A model generated the notes under the pieces. The model ran no database searches. It was not told the origin of the DNA and saw only the letters and a program-made list of their open reading frames with translations. Positions 54,627 through 64,000 of a DNA stretch of 64,000 nt are shown in pieces. A program made the position numbers and the translations under genes. The stretch's first letter is position 1; each line of letters starts with the position of its first letter. The DNA is from Shinisaurus crocodilurus (Eukaryota > Chordata > Lepidosauria > Squamata > Shinisauridae): the NCBI GenBank assembly GCA_021292165.1, contig CM037879.1, forward strand, positions 37,106,339-37,170,338, given 5' to 3'.

Positions 54627-57038
54627 TTAAAACAGTTTGGACACGAATCCCGTGCCGCAGTCCGAAACCACCGTGTGGGGCATTCCTAGGCGGGCGAAAA
54701 GAGAGAGGAGAGTCTTAGCCAGGCTGGTGGCGGAGATAGAGGCTAAAGCAAAAGCCTCTACATAACGGGTGGCAAAGTCAACAACAGTCAATATAAACTT
54801 CTTCCCCGTCTTGGTGGGGGGATTCAAGGGTCCCACGATATCCATCCCTATCCTTTCAAAGGGGATGCCCACAATGGGTAGGGGTTGCAGGGGGGCTTTC
54901 GGATGGTCCCGGTTATGCCCCACCCGCTGGCAGACATCGCAGGACCGGCAATATTCCCGCACTTCATTTGCCACCATGGGCCAGTAAAACCCCTCTGTCG
55001 CCCTGGCCAATGTCCGTTTCTGTCCCAAGTGCCCTCCCCACGCCACATCGTGGGCCAGCTGTAGCACAGCCTGGTGGTACCTCGCAGGCACAACTAATTG
55101 TCTTTTTCTTGGTTGGGGACCCGGCTCAGTCCTTGGGCAGAATTCTCGGTAGAGGGCTCCTGCCTCCCACAAAAACTGCTCTGACTGGTCCCCTACCCCG
55201 GACCCTTGACTGGCCCGATCCCGACATCCCTGGAGGGATGGGTCGCTTTGCTGCTCCTCTTGAAACGCCTTCTGAGTCCCAAAATCTCGGGCCATTGGCG
55301 CGAACCCCCCGGGGTCTTCTTTCCTCCCCACAACCGCGGGGAGCGGCGGGGGACGGCTGGCTGCCTCTGCCGGGGTCACTTTACCGCGACCGGGATGGGA
55401 GACCGGGGACCTGAGAGGCTGCGGGGCAGGGGCTTGCTTGGCCCGACGCCGGGTCACCACCCCCACCTTGACCTGGGCAGCCCGGAACGCAATGTCGTTC
55501 CCAATGATGATTCCCCATTCTTGTTGTCCATGCACTATAACATCCATCTCCCCTTCCCACCCCTTGTACTTGACCCAGACCCGGGCGAGGGGAACGGCTA
55601 TGTTGGGAGAGTTATAGGGCTTTATGGCACAGGTGCGCCCTTTTAGCAACTGTCTCTTCTTTACCTTACTCCGAGGTAAAGCAGTTATGTCCGCCCCAGT
55701 GTCCCTATACCCCACATGGGAAACATTGTTTACAGAGATGGACTCACAGAATTTGTCCTGGCTCCACCGCAGCTGCTCCGGTGAGGCAATGCGCATCAAT
55801 GATGCCTGTGAGATGGCCCCCAGCGAATGCTGTCCTCCGCTCCTCAGGGACCGCGCCGCATCTTCCCCGTCTTCCTCGATGGACGAGCTGGACCGCTGAT
55901 CCTCCTCGTGTTCCTCCGGTTCGCGGGACTCTGGAGCAAGCATCCTCCCCACCTTGCCCGGCGATGTCTTGGCGTGGCGGTTCTTTGTGATGAGCTTGGG
56001 GCAGCTCCTCTTGAGGTGCCCCGGTTCTTTGCAATAAAAACAGCCACTGGCGCTGGGGCTTTCCTTGGGCTTGCCTAGGGCTCCCTCCCGAGGTTTGGGG
56101 TTGCCCTTTTCTACGCTCCCCTTAGCTCCGCCACGATTGAGGTTGCCCCCCTTTGTTCCTTTGGGCTGCCGATACAGTCCCATTTGGTCGGCCAACTTGC
56201 CCATTTCCCGACAGTTTGGGGGGTCCCGATCCCTCACCGCCGTAGCTAAGTCCTCCGGGATAGTGGCACAAAATTGCTCTTGAACCATGAGCTCCCGCAC
56301 CTCCGCCAAAGTGGTCTTCCCAGTGGCCCCGATCCATGCGTCCCAAACCTGCCCCAAGTGCGCCATCCAGGAGGCATACGTGTCCCCTGGGGTAGGCTGT
56401 CCGTAACGAAATTTACAGCGACAATGTTCGGCGGTGAGGGCAAACCTCTCTCTCACCGCCTCCTTGAACGCCCCATAGTCCAAGGGGGCAGTTTGGGTGT
56501 GAATACCCATGAGATCAGCCAGTTCCCCGCTGACCTGAGTCCTCAGGGCAGACATCCTTAAGTTGTCCGGCACCGTCTGCTCCAGGCAGGCAGCCTCGAA
56601 CAGGGTGAAAAAGATCAGCACATCCTGTCCCGACTGGTAGGTGGGGAATTGCTTCCTGTCCCATTTAGGGGTCGTGGTGCCCCCACCCTGGGGTGCAGGG
56701 GATCCCCCTTGTCCGGTGCCCATGGTCAGCCTGGCCAACTCCAGCTGCATCTGTAGCGCTACTTGTTGCTGCTGGCACATTTCTTGTTGATGCTGCATCA
56801 ACTCCCTGGCTTGCTGCCAATTGAGTTGGGGAAAGAGGGCATCCAACCCTCCTCCCCCCATGGCTCCGCCAGCAACCCTTCTGTCGAGGTCTTCCTCTAC
56901 CTCAGGGTCCCTCATCTCGCTTCTCCTGCCGCTACTGGTAAGGCTGGGGCTACCCCACTGCTTGGGTTCCTGCCCTACTAACAACGATAAGGGGGCTCCC
57001 CCCCTTCTTGCCTTGCAGTCTTCGGCCGCACCACCCAC
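54627..57038 (-). CDS. Gag-protease-integrase part of Gmr1-like polyprotein
   Basis: The frame is 803 codons. An N-terminal proline/glutamine-rich part with a coiled-coil-like Q/M/L stretch (about 70-106) leads to a capsid-like region (about 125-290). Its second half, with MVQEQFCATIPEDLATAVRD near 251-270, resembles the SCAN domain. A zinc knuckle C-x2-C-x4-H-x4-C is at 333-346 (CFYCKEPGHLKRSC). The aspartic protease motif is DTGAD at 446-450. The integrase zinc region has H663, H670, C700 and C703, and the core aspartates are D733 and D793. The frame then meets TAA at 54627-54629, inside the integrase core. The next frame continues in the same phase, so this is a point nonsense change, not a frameshift. 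Start choice: first methionine after the leader. Confidence 0.92.
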   Translation of the reverse strand: MGGAAEDCKARRGGAPLSLLVGQEPKQWGSPSLTSSGRRSEMRDPEVEEDLDRRVAGGAMGGGGLDALFPQLNWQQARELMQHQQEMCQQQQVALQMQLELARLTMGTGQGGSPAPQGGGTTTPKWDRKQFPTYQSGQDVLIFFTLFEAACLEQTVPDNLRMSALRTQVSGELADLMGIHTQTAPLDYGAFKEAVRERFALTAEHCRCKFRYGQPTPGDTYASWMAHLGQVWDAWIGATGKTTLAEVRELMVQEQFCATIPEDLATAVRDRDPPNCREMGKLADQMGLYRQPKGTKGGNLNRGGAKGSVEKGNPKPREGALGKPKESPSASGCFYCKEPGHLKRSCPKLITKNRHAKTSPGKVGRMLAPESREPEEHEEDQRSSSSIEEDGEDAARSLRSGGQHSLGAISQASLMRIASPEQLRWSQDKFCESISVNNVSHVGYRDTGADITALPRSKVKKRQLLKGRTCAIKPYNSPNIAVPLARVWVKYKGWEGEMDVIVHGQQEWGIIIGNDIAFRAAQVKVGVVTRRRAKQAPAPQPLRSPVSHPGRGKVTPAEAASRPPPLPAVVGRKEDPGGFAPMARDFGTQKAFQEEQQSDPSLQGCRDRASQGSGVGDQSEQFLWEAGALYREFCPRTEPGPQPRKRQLVVPARYHQAVLQLAHDVAWGGHLGQKRTLARATEGFYWPMVANEVREYCRSCDVCQRVGHNRDHPKAPLQPLPIVGIPFERIGMDIVGPLNPPTKTGKKFILTVVDFATRYVEAFALASISATSLAKTLLSLFARLGMPHTVVSDCGTGFVSKLF

Positions 57039-57197
57039 TCCATTGTGGAGGTCTGGGTTGGGGTCTCTGGACTGCTCACTAGCTCCGCTTGCTCTTGGCT
57101 CAGGCTATTCATTCTCTTTGATCTGAGCGCTTCCCAGCAATCTACTAGCCTGCCCGAAGCCCTGTTAGTTCCGACTGTCAAATGTGGTTTCCAATTG

Positions 57198-57215
57198 TCC
57201 CGTCGTCTGCCACCA
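57198..57215 (-). promoter_or_regulatory. Primer binding site
   Basis: Immediately after the 5' LTR on the - strand the sequence reads TGGTGGCAGACGACGGGA. The TGG start pairs with a tRNA CCA end. I do not identify the tRNA. Confidence 0.75.
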
Positions 57216-57950
57216 TGTGAAGGATCAACAACCGGATCCTTTGCGTGAGTTCGGCAACTATAGGGTTAACCGGCAAAGCAATACGGCTCGTATCGGCTTT
57301 CGAGTACAAGAGGAAAAACCACAGCCCTTTGAATGCCCAAATAAGGCTTTTATTTGTTTATACAATCGTGCAGGTCGGAACTAGCAGTCCTCTAGGAATA
57401 CGTTTACAGTCAACACAACCTTAGCTGACCCCCGCCTTACCCAATCAGCAGGCTCCCAGGTTAGTAGAGCGAACCTTGCCTCTGTCCTCAGACCAAAGAC
57501 AATACTCTAGTCAGTTTCAGCCTAGCTCTCGATCAGCGCGGCGTGGCTGAGACTGGTGTACCCGGACGGCTTGCTTAAGGTGGATCTGGCCCTGGCGTAC
57601 CCGTGGTTCCCAACAACCAACTACCGGAAGGGAGAGGGGTTTTCTACCCCGGATTTCCCGCTCTCCCCGCCCTCTGGGTCAGGTGGGGGCTTATGCCTGC
57701 CCCTCTGTTTCAGGTGGGCTTATTCCTGCCCAGGCAAGAAGGTGACGTAGGGGTACTTTGCAGCTCTTTGAGACTGCCCTGTTCGTTGATGGTCCTTCCT
57801 GGACTTTTGTGGATCTCCGCCAAGGCCCTCCTTTGTTGGGGCTGATGACTTGTCTGGTTGCTTCCCCGGTGATCTCATCCCTCCTCCCTCGCCCCCTCCC
57901 TTGGGGGGATTGTGTGTGTGTGTGCAACTGGTGTTTGGGCTTTCTCCACA
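57216..57950 (-). repeat. Gmr1-like element 5' LTR
   Basis: Same boundaries as the 3' LTR, with a shorter (TG)n run. This LTR would carry the promoter for the - strand transcript. 735 bp. Confidence 0.95.
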
Positions 57951-57955
57951 AGTTA

Positions 57956-58656
57956 TAACTAACTTAAGTTCCATTGATTTCAGTGGGTCTATTCTAGATC
58001 CAAATCTGGATCCAGCCCAGAGAATCTAGTCCACCATTACTGATCATTGATGGAACTCCTGAGAAGGTTCTGAGGAATCTTAGCGTTCCCTGGAACACAG
58101 TTTAAAAATCACTGGTATAGCCAATAGGCCCACACCAAAAGGTCAAGGTCAACTCTGAAGCATGTTACATTTTGCTTTGTTGAACTGTTGTATAAACCAT
58201 GGCCTCAAAAAATAAAAATAAATTATTAGTATGACTTTATTACAAGCTAAACCTGGACAAATTAGTCCAAATTAGGCCTATGTGCCTAAAAAATCTGATG
58301 AATTTCAATAGAGAATCTCCTTTAATAGTATTTCCCTGTTCTATGTCACACACTGAATGCTGGGTATGTTCTAAGTCTGAAAATTATGCCATCAGAGATG
58401 TTGCTTAACTGTTGCTTTTTTATGTACTGCTGCATCCACGCTAGCTGGATTCATCCAATGTCCAATCTTGCTGCCTCCATTGCCCAAAACAAACTACAGA
58501 TGCAAAGGTGTTTATTAAAAAAACACTTATTTGCATCTATTGAAGATTACTAAGAATGCATTCCTAAGCCTGCTTACTCAGAAGTAAATTCCACTGAGCT
58601 CAATGGAGCTTGTTCCCTAATAAGTTTATTTAGGATCACAGTCTTAATCTAGGAAT
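57956..58656. other. Intergenic between the two Gmr1-related LTR elements
   Basis: Short MITE-like words at 57960-58010 and 58555-58645 (CTTACTCAGAAGTAAATTCC) are shared with 38205 and 60150. No gene. Confidence 0.5.
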
Positions 58657-58661
58657 GAAAT

Positions 58662-59900
58662 TGTGGTGGACCAAACCTGGTCCGTTGCGCAGGTTCGGCA
58701 CCTTAGGGGTTAACCGGCACCGAAATAGTGCCCTGTATGCTACTCCCAAAGACTTTAATTCAAGCGGCTAGTGAAATTGACACAGAATCCCCTAGAAATG
58801 CAGGGAAACTACAACCTGGTCAGTTTCAAAGAGTTTAATGGAGCAGAACTAATAGACTACAGCAGTGATGGCAAACCTTTTTGAGCCCAAGTGCCCAAAC
58901 TGCAACACAAAACCAACTCATTTATTTCGAAGTGCCTTAAATTTGGAAGGAAGGAGGAAGGGGCTCTAGCTAATTGCGCCCCGCTCTGTCTCAGGGCATG
59001 GCTCTTCACGCTATCTGAGCTGTCTGTTCAGTTAGAAGGAGGGCTGGGAGCCTGCGCAGTCCGCTTCTGGGGGTGGAGATGTTGGAGTGTGCCTGTCTGT
59101 GGAGGCCAGTGAGGAATGACTGGAGAGGAGTTACTATGGAAACCCGACGCTGAATGCAGAAGGGGACAGTCTTTTCGCGATCTGGCGACCAATGGCTCGA
59201 GTGCCCACAGAGAGGTCCCTGCGTGCCAGCTGTGGCACACGTGCCATAGGTTCACCATCACTGGACTACAGGAATTTACAGCATAAACATAGCATAAACA
59301 TAGAATTCAATAAAGATAACAGAGTCTTCAATTCACTTACAAGGTAGGCTTAGCTCGATGCAGAGAAGTTACCTTACATCAGAGAATCTGACCCACTGAT
59401 CTAACGTAGCGGTCTGAGTAGCCAGTCTCCGGGCGGCATGCCCGGGGTTGGAGTATGCTGGGTCCTGACCGGAGTCAAGGACCGGATCCGTGCAAGCCTG
59501 CCCCGTGTTCCCAACAACCACCTTGGTCCTGAGTACTTGGTTTTCTACCCTCCCTCGGCCCCCCTTTCCCGCCCCCGATGATCAGGTGGCCAACTGTGCC
59601 CTGCGGGGTGGTGGTGCCTCTTGGGCAGGCATCTCCTGGGTATTTTGGGGTACTTTGCAGCTCTTTGAGACTGCTTCTCACCTTTGGATGTTCAAGCCCT
59701 ACCTGGAGGATAGATGTAATTGCACCCATTGAAAGTATGTAGATGTAGCTATGCAGATGTAGTAATCTACAACTGGTCTGACTGTGTCTCTTGCCCCCAG
59801 GTGGGGATTATGCAGAAAGGGGGGGGAATGCGGGGTGTCAGCTACAGGGGAAAACTAGGACAGGGTTCGCTCAACCGTGTGTGCTCTGGCTTTCTCCACA
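58662..59900 (-). mobile_element. Solo LTR related to the Gmr1-like element
   Basis: It starts TGTGGTGGACCAAACC and ends GGCTTTCTCCACA like the neighbouring LTRs and is flanked by exact 5-bp duplications GAAAT (58657-58661 and 59901-59905). Shared words with those LTRs include GGGGTTAACCGGC and GTACTTTGCAGCTCTTTGAG. Otherwise it is clearly diverged, so it is a different subfamily. Without the nested 401-bp MITE and its duplication the LTR is about 830 bp. Confidence 0.92.
58863..59263. mobile_element. hAT-type MITE nested in the solo LTR
   Basis: Termini CAGTGATGGCAAACC and GGTTCACCATCACTG are inverted repeats, with exact 8-bp duplications GACTACAG at 58855-58862 and 59264-59271. 401 bp, no transposase. 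Confidence 0.95.
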
Positions 59901-59905
59901 GAAAT

Positions 59906-60680
59906 ATCTAAAACTGGTCAGAAAAAAGTAGAACTTGCTATAGATTTTGGCCCATACCAATGTTAAAGCTAACAATGGAGGCACATTTAACCTGTATTTC
60001 TTGAATACTGTGTTAGATTTCATCCCTGATTCTGCTCTGTTCATCAGTCTTCCTTCTGATAACAACCTGATGCAATGCCTTCTAGCCTTTGGAGCACATA
60101 TCCTGATTTTACAATGGTCTTTAAAGAGGAAACAAGTGAATCGTACAGCGTAATCCTAGACAAGTCTACTCAGGAGTACTATTGGGTTCAATAGGACTTA
60201 CTCCCAGGTAAGTGGGTATAGGATTGCAACCATAATTATTTTCTTCTCTCCTGTCCATTTATTCCTTAGATCCCTGTTTCAAAGGAAAGTAACAAGAAAA
60301 TCTCACAATTTTGCTATGGAGCGAAAGCATGAATTAAATACGATTTATAATTTGGTAGTAATGAAAAAGATATACATTTTAACTATTTTAAATACACATT
60401 TTAAATATATTTTGAGGTACTGCTTTAATTCTTACCATGCAATGCTGAGGGTTACTCGCAGGTAAGTGTGTATAGGATTGTGCTGTTAATGTCGGTAGAC
60501 AAAGCAACATCAAATTAAAAATCATTATTATTATAATCACCATAATAATTATTTACAATTTTTGTATACTGCTCCACATCAAGCAGATTCCAGAGAGGTG
60601 AACAATAAAAAGGCAAAAACAGATAAAAGAAACAAACACAATACATTGAAAACAAACTAAAATTACATTACTAAAAATGT
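59906..60680. other. Intergenic, MITE-like traces
   Basis: At 60145-60232 an imperfect palindrome (AATCCTAGACAAGTCTACTC to GGGTATAGGATTGC) with CTATTGGGTTCAATAGG at its middle is a small MITE. The stretch 60530-60665 resembles a degenerate SINE tail. No gene. Confidence 0.5.
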
Positions 60681-60689
60681 CTGGCAGTG

Positions 60690-61130
60690 CAATCCAATGT
60701 GGCTACTCGTAACCCTCCAGAGGATTATGAAGGATTATGGGCATCCAATGGAAGTTGGGAGGAGCACAGAGGCAAGGATTGCTTCCGCACTTCCCTCACC
60801 CTCCACAACACTTAGACTTTGGCCATCTAAGTGTTTTACCCCTGCTTGTGAGGAGGACAGGCTAAGGCACTGCCAGGATTCCTCAAAACCCCAAGGAACC
60901 TCACTCCTCCCCTCCCTGTCCCCCAGAACACCCCCCCCCCCAGCGCCAGCTCTGAAGTGGAGCTGCAGCCAGCGCAGAAAGAACCGTGCCAGCTGTGAGG
61001 GCCAAGGGAGGGTGCTCTGAAGTTAAAGTCCCAGCTCCAACCTCAGAACGCATTTCCAAGCTCAGAGTGTGGGGCTCTGACTTTTCCTATGGCCAGCCAG
61101 CCAGCATCTACTGGCCATAGGATTGCACTC
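60690..61130 (+). mobile_element. Harbinger-like non-autonomous element, long form
   Basis: From GTGCAATCCAATGTGGC to GGCCATAGGATTGCACTC, then TAA. It is a diverged copy of 36161-36640 in the opposite orientation. Confidence 0.65.
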
Positions 61131-62960
61131 TAAGTTTACCTAGGGTTTGCAATGCACACAGATTTATGTCTATATTAATCTCTGTAATTATTATAAATTC
61201 TTTTAATGATGGAATCCTACAGTGCCTTAAGAACTACAGTATTGTCCTGCTGAGCTGGCCTTAAGAACAAAGTGAAAACAGGTACTGTATATTATTTTCC
61301 CTAGGATTGGGAAAGATTGGTCATCTGGGAGAATATATAAAACCAAAGCCATATACATAAGATCTCTTAGAGACAAGGGGGGACCTGCAACAATCAGTCA
61401 CAATTCTGTGGCCACTGAGCAAGTTCAATCTTCATTGGGCTGTTTGGGACCTGTCCACTCCCTTTAGGGTTCCACCCCTCAAAGTTTTTTTTTGTACTTG
61501 TGGAATCCTTGGGATTCCCCCATGCCTGTTGATACCTCACTCCTGTGTGTGAACAGTAATGTTTTGCTTAGATAAGGTATAGACAAGTGGAACATACAAT
61601 AAAACGTTGCATGGCAGAAAGTTCCTGTTGAAGGTTCCAGTCAGACAACCATGCCCTCTTCCAGGATACTCCATTCTGTTCCTCCTCCCTTCTGATTCCC
61701 CCCTCCAACAGTCAGTCTGTATTCTGTCACTCAGTTCTCTATTTTGGGGCTCTGGCTCAGTCCTCTGTTTTGGGGTTCTACCCCTCCCTCCATATAGCAT
61801 TTTCCTAAAGGTTTTGTGTGTTTCTCTAGACTTTGGGGTTCCTGCCAATACCTCCTTCTTGTGTGTGTGGATGGTGCTATTTTTGCTACATAAGACTAGC
61901 GAATGAATACGATGGAAGGATCATCATATATGATGATGGTTTCTAACCTGCTCTTCATTCAGAAAGCTGAGGGCAAGGAAAAGTACAAAATACATACAGC
62001 CAGAGCCACATCTAAGAATATGAAAATCAGGATAAAATCAAAACAAAGGTTTTGATGGTTATTTCAAATCAATATGTGATATTCAGTCCTACTTCACTAT
62101 TTGGGCCTCTCAGGCCCGCTTCATCTTCCTTGTCTGTCTATTGATCCCATAGACAGTGGGGCTCTTCACATGACATGACAGCACCCATGGTGCGGCTGTG
62201 GTGCCTGTGAGTACCATTTTGAATATGCAAGCCTTGCTCAGTGGTTGTTGTGTTGCAAACCTGGTGAGCATAGGTTATATAGGATTAAACAACCTTTGCA
62301 TAACCCATGGTCTGTTTTCGCAGGATGGGTGTGGGTGTTTGATATGCAGTATAGTGCCTGCAGTTATTTAAACCCTGACAAGCCACAGCATGTCATCTGA
62401 ACCCAGTCAGTGTGAGGTTTTTCCTCAGCTCCCCATCCCCCATTGCCACCTTCCCTCAAGTCCCTACCTCTTCCACCCATCCTACCACAGGTCCCTTCTT
62501 CATAACCCTTCAAGACCCTCCTGGACGCTGGACCTTCCTTCCCACAGCCTCTTCCGGCCTCCAGACCAGCACACAGCTGTTGCCATCTGGAGGACGTTAT
62601 GTGAGGGTTCCCCCACGCAGCTCACCATTACCCCCATGAGCTTCAATTTCCCTCACGTCCCTGCCTCCTTCACCCATCTTCCCCCTCCCTTGGGATTTGA
62701 GAGTGCACACGAGATGGTCTTGCACGCGGGAGTCCTTTTTAGCGGGTTTTTTTTAAAAGCCAAGCTGGGCAATAACAATGTGAGGGAGAGATGATGGCGG
62801 TGTTAGGCCCTACGGCCAGCCAGTCACATGTTTCTCTTTTTGCTTGTATATTAATTCAAGCATGATAAAAGGAGGAAGAAGGGGAGGAGGCTGCTGCTGT
62901 TGCTAAACCTCTTTGCGTTTTTAATGGCTGCTATTTATCATACCGTATTTCCCTTTCGGG
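61131..62960. other. Intergenic upstream of the CpG island
   Basis: Two weakly similar stretches at about 61430-61560 and 61740-61890 share TTTTGGGGTTC-like words and the end CTCCTGTGTGTG / CTTCTTGTGTGTG, an old tandem duplication or repeat pair. Frames at 62390-62794 lack support. Confidence 0.5.
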
Positions 62961-63179
62961 GGGAAATGAATCCCGATCATATATGAGCAATTCTCGTTTT
63001 CTCTTTAGAGAGGAGGGTGACGAGCTTTCATCATTGCCCCTTCCGGGAGGGGGGCAAAGGAGGGAGGCGGCCTGCCGAGGCCCTGCCCGCCGGGGGTTTG
63101 GCTGGCTGACTGGCGGGCGGAGGGACGGACGGACGAAACCTGCTTGGCTTCCCTTGGCTCGTTAGAGGGAGCTGTCGGC

Positions 63180-63448
63180 CGGAGGGAGCGGCGCTTGCTG
63201 CAGTGAGGGACCCGCTCCTGCTTCTCGTCGCCGCTTCCACGCCACCTCCTCGGGAGCCAGAGAGAGCGGCCGAGCCGAGGGAGCAGCAGGAGAAAGAGGC
63301 GACGACGAGCGGCCACGGCACAGCCTCTTCGCGGCGGTAGAGGCGGGCGAAGGCTGGCTGGCAGGGCCCTGGCAGCCACGGTCGCCGCCGCCATGAATCC
63401 CTCAAGCTCCTCAGGACCGGCCCCGGGAAGAAAGCCGGCCGGCCGGAG
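63180..63448 (+). other. LPGAT1: Candidate first exon with strong-context ATG
   Basis: The 3' edge is supported by a donor-like GAG|GTACGG at 63448/63449. An ATG at 63393 sits in GCCGCCGCCATGA, a near-ideal Kozak context, and opens a frame of 18 codons (MNPSSSSGPAPGRKPAGR) plus two bases up to the donor. In known LPGAT1 the main start is in a later exon, so this ATG could be an alternative amino terminus or an upstream frame. The 5' edge is arbitrary. Confidence 0.4.
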
Positions 63449-63890
63449 GTACGGAAAGCCCCCACCCGCCCTTTGCCAGCTAGCCTATCCCGAGAGACAG
63501 GGCACCGGAGGAATAAAAAAGGAAAGAAAAAGGCGGGAGGCGGCTTTTACCGTAGGTGCAGGCGCTGCTCTCCCGGGGCGGTTGGGAAGGCAGCTCCCTC
63601 CCCCGCCCGAGGGGAAACGCAGGACAGGCTCGCGCCTCCCTTGGCGCCCTTGAGAGGGTCCCCCGCGCAGCCCGAGATGGGGTTGGGGCGCCTCGTTCCC
63701 ATTGGCGCTGTCTTCAGGTCCTCCCCTTGCTCTGGGTGAGCTGCGCGGGGTGTTGGTGATGGAGGAAGAGGAGAGCGGCTGGAGGGGCTTCCCGCCGCCC
63801 TTGAGAAGGGGTCCCCCTGTACCCCGAGGCGGAAAGGGGGCAGGGTCACTCCCACTGCTGCCTTCCTGCGCCCTTTTTAGGCGAAGAGGT

Positions 63891-63920
63891 GCGTGTGTGT
63901 GTGTGTGTGTGTGCGCGCGC
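63891..63920 (+). repeat. (GT)n/(GC)n microsatellite
   Basis: GTGTGTGTGTGTGTG grades into GCGCGCGCGC at the right side of the CpG island. Confidence 0.85.
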
Positions 63921-64000
63921 GCCAATTCCCTCTCCCGCCCAGAGTGAATAATGGACGTTGGTCCTGCCAAAGCAATTAATTCTGAATTGAATTTGAAGGG

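Larger units (their letters stand above)
51711..57950 (-). mobile_element. Gmr1-like Ty3/Gypsy retrotransposon, nearly intact
   Basis: A complete LTR element in - orientation, flanked by exact 5-bp duplications AGTTA (51706-51710 and 57951-57955). The LTRs are 747 and 735 bp and differ by 8 transitions plus the length of a (TG)n tract. The internal region has a primer binding site, one long gag-pol frame with a single in-frame stop, and a polypurine tract. The pol order is protease, integrase, reverse transcriptase, RNase H: integrase comes before RT, unlike standard Ty3/Gypsy elements and like the Gmr1 group. There is no envelope gene. Confidence 0.95.
62960..63950 (+). promoter_or_regulatory. 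LPGAT1: CpG island promoter, probably of LPGAT1
   Basis: GC content and CpG density rise sharply from about 63010 and stay high to about 63900. GC-box-like GGGGCGG/GGGCGG words occur (for example GGCGGGCGGAGG near 63111). The flanking intergenic DNA is AT-rich and CpG-poor, so this is a promoter-type island. In other vertebrates LPGAT1 lies downstream of INTS7 on the same strand, which suggests this is its first exon and promoter. No LPGAT1 protein sequence is in the window, so the gene name is an inference. Confidence 0.6.

Noticed and set aside
54627..54629. The gag-pol stop as a programmed readthrough or frameshift signal
   Set aside because: It lies in the middle of the integrase core rather than at the Gag-Pol boundary, so a disabling mutation is more likely.
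63005..63970. Long frames on the - strand across the CpG island
   Set aside because: They are composition-driven open frames, with no domain and no splice support.

Overview
The window is vertebrate nuclear DNA, most likely from a lizard or another squamate. It has GT-AG split genes, low gene density, a CpG island at the right end, and a dense mixture of reptile-type repeats: tRNA-derived SINEs, 5S-rRNA-derived SINEs with CR1-like tails, CR1 and L1 LINE fragments, Penelope-like, Copia and Ty3/Gypsy elements, and many small hAT and Harbinger MITEs. No bacterial-type genes, CRISPR array or functional RNA gene is visible.

Layout. (1) 1-11.2 kb on the + strand holds the 3' end of INTS7 (Integrator complex subunit 7): three consecutive phase-0 coding exons at 1468-1566, 8500-8685 and 9388-9690, then a 3'UTR with poly(A) signals at 10399 and 11227. 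(2) 11.3-62.9 kb is intergenic and made largely of transposable elements. From left to right the main ones are: a 1.4-kb solo LTR (18.7-20.1 kb); a 933-bp hAT-like element (25.3-26.2 kb) that carries an inverted copy of unique sequence from 23.6 kb; an open but 5'-truncated non-LTR retrotransposon (28.15-29.66 kb); a decayed Copia element on the - strand (30.1-34.0 kb); a second copy of the 28-kb non-LTR element with a twin-priming inversion (40.45-41.52 kb); an inverted pair of Penelope-like 3' ends (44.0-44.5 kb); a 5'-truncated L1 with target duplications (47.9-48.6 kb); an almost intact Gmr1-like Ty3/Gypsy element on the - strand (51.7-57.95 kb); and a related solo LTR that hosts a nested hAT MITE (58.66-59.9 kb). 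(3) 62.96-63.95 kb is a CpG island with a + strand first-exon candidate. The order INTS7 then LPGAT1 on one strand is conserved in other vertebrates, so this is probably the LPGAT1 promoter; that assignment rests on synteny, not on protein sequence.

Most notable signals: the Gmr1-like element keeps the unusual order Gag-PR-IN-RT-RNaseH, has 5-bp target duplications and near-identical LTRs, and its Gag contains a segment resembling the vertebrate SCAN domain, which is thought to descend from this retrotransposon group. The second is a DNA transposon that has copied a 221-bp neighbouring segment in inverted orientation at about 99.5% identity. The host genes and the transposons do not form a common pathway; the elements are insertions in intron and intergenic space, and many still show their target-site duplications.
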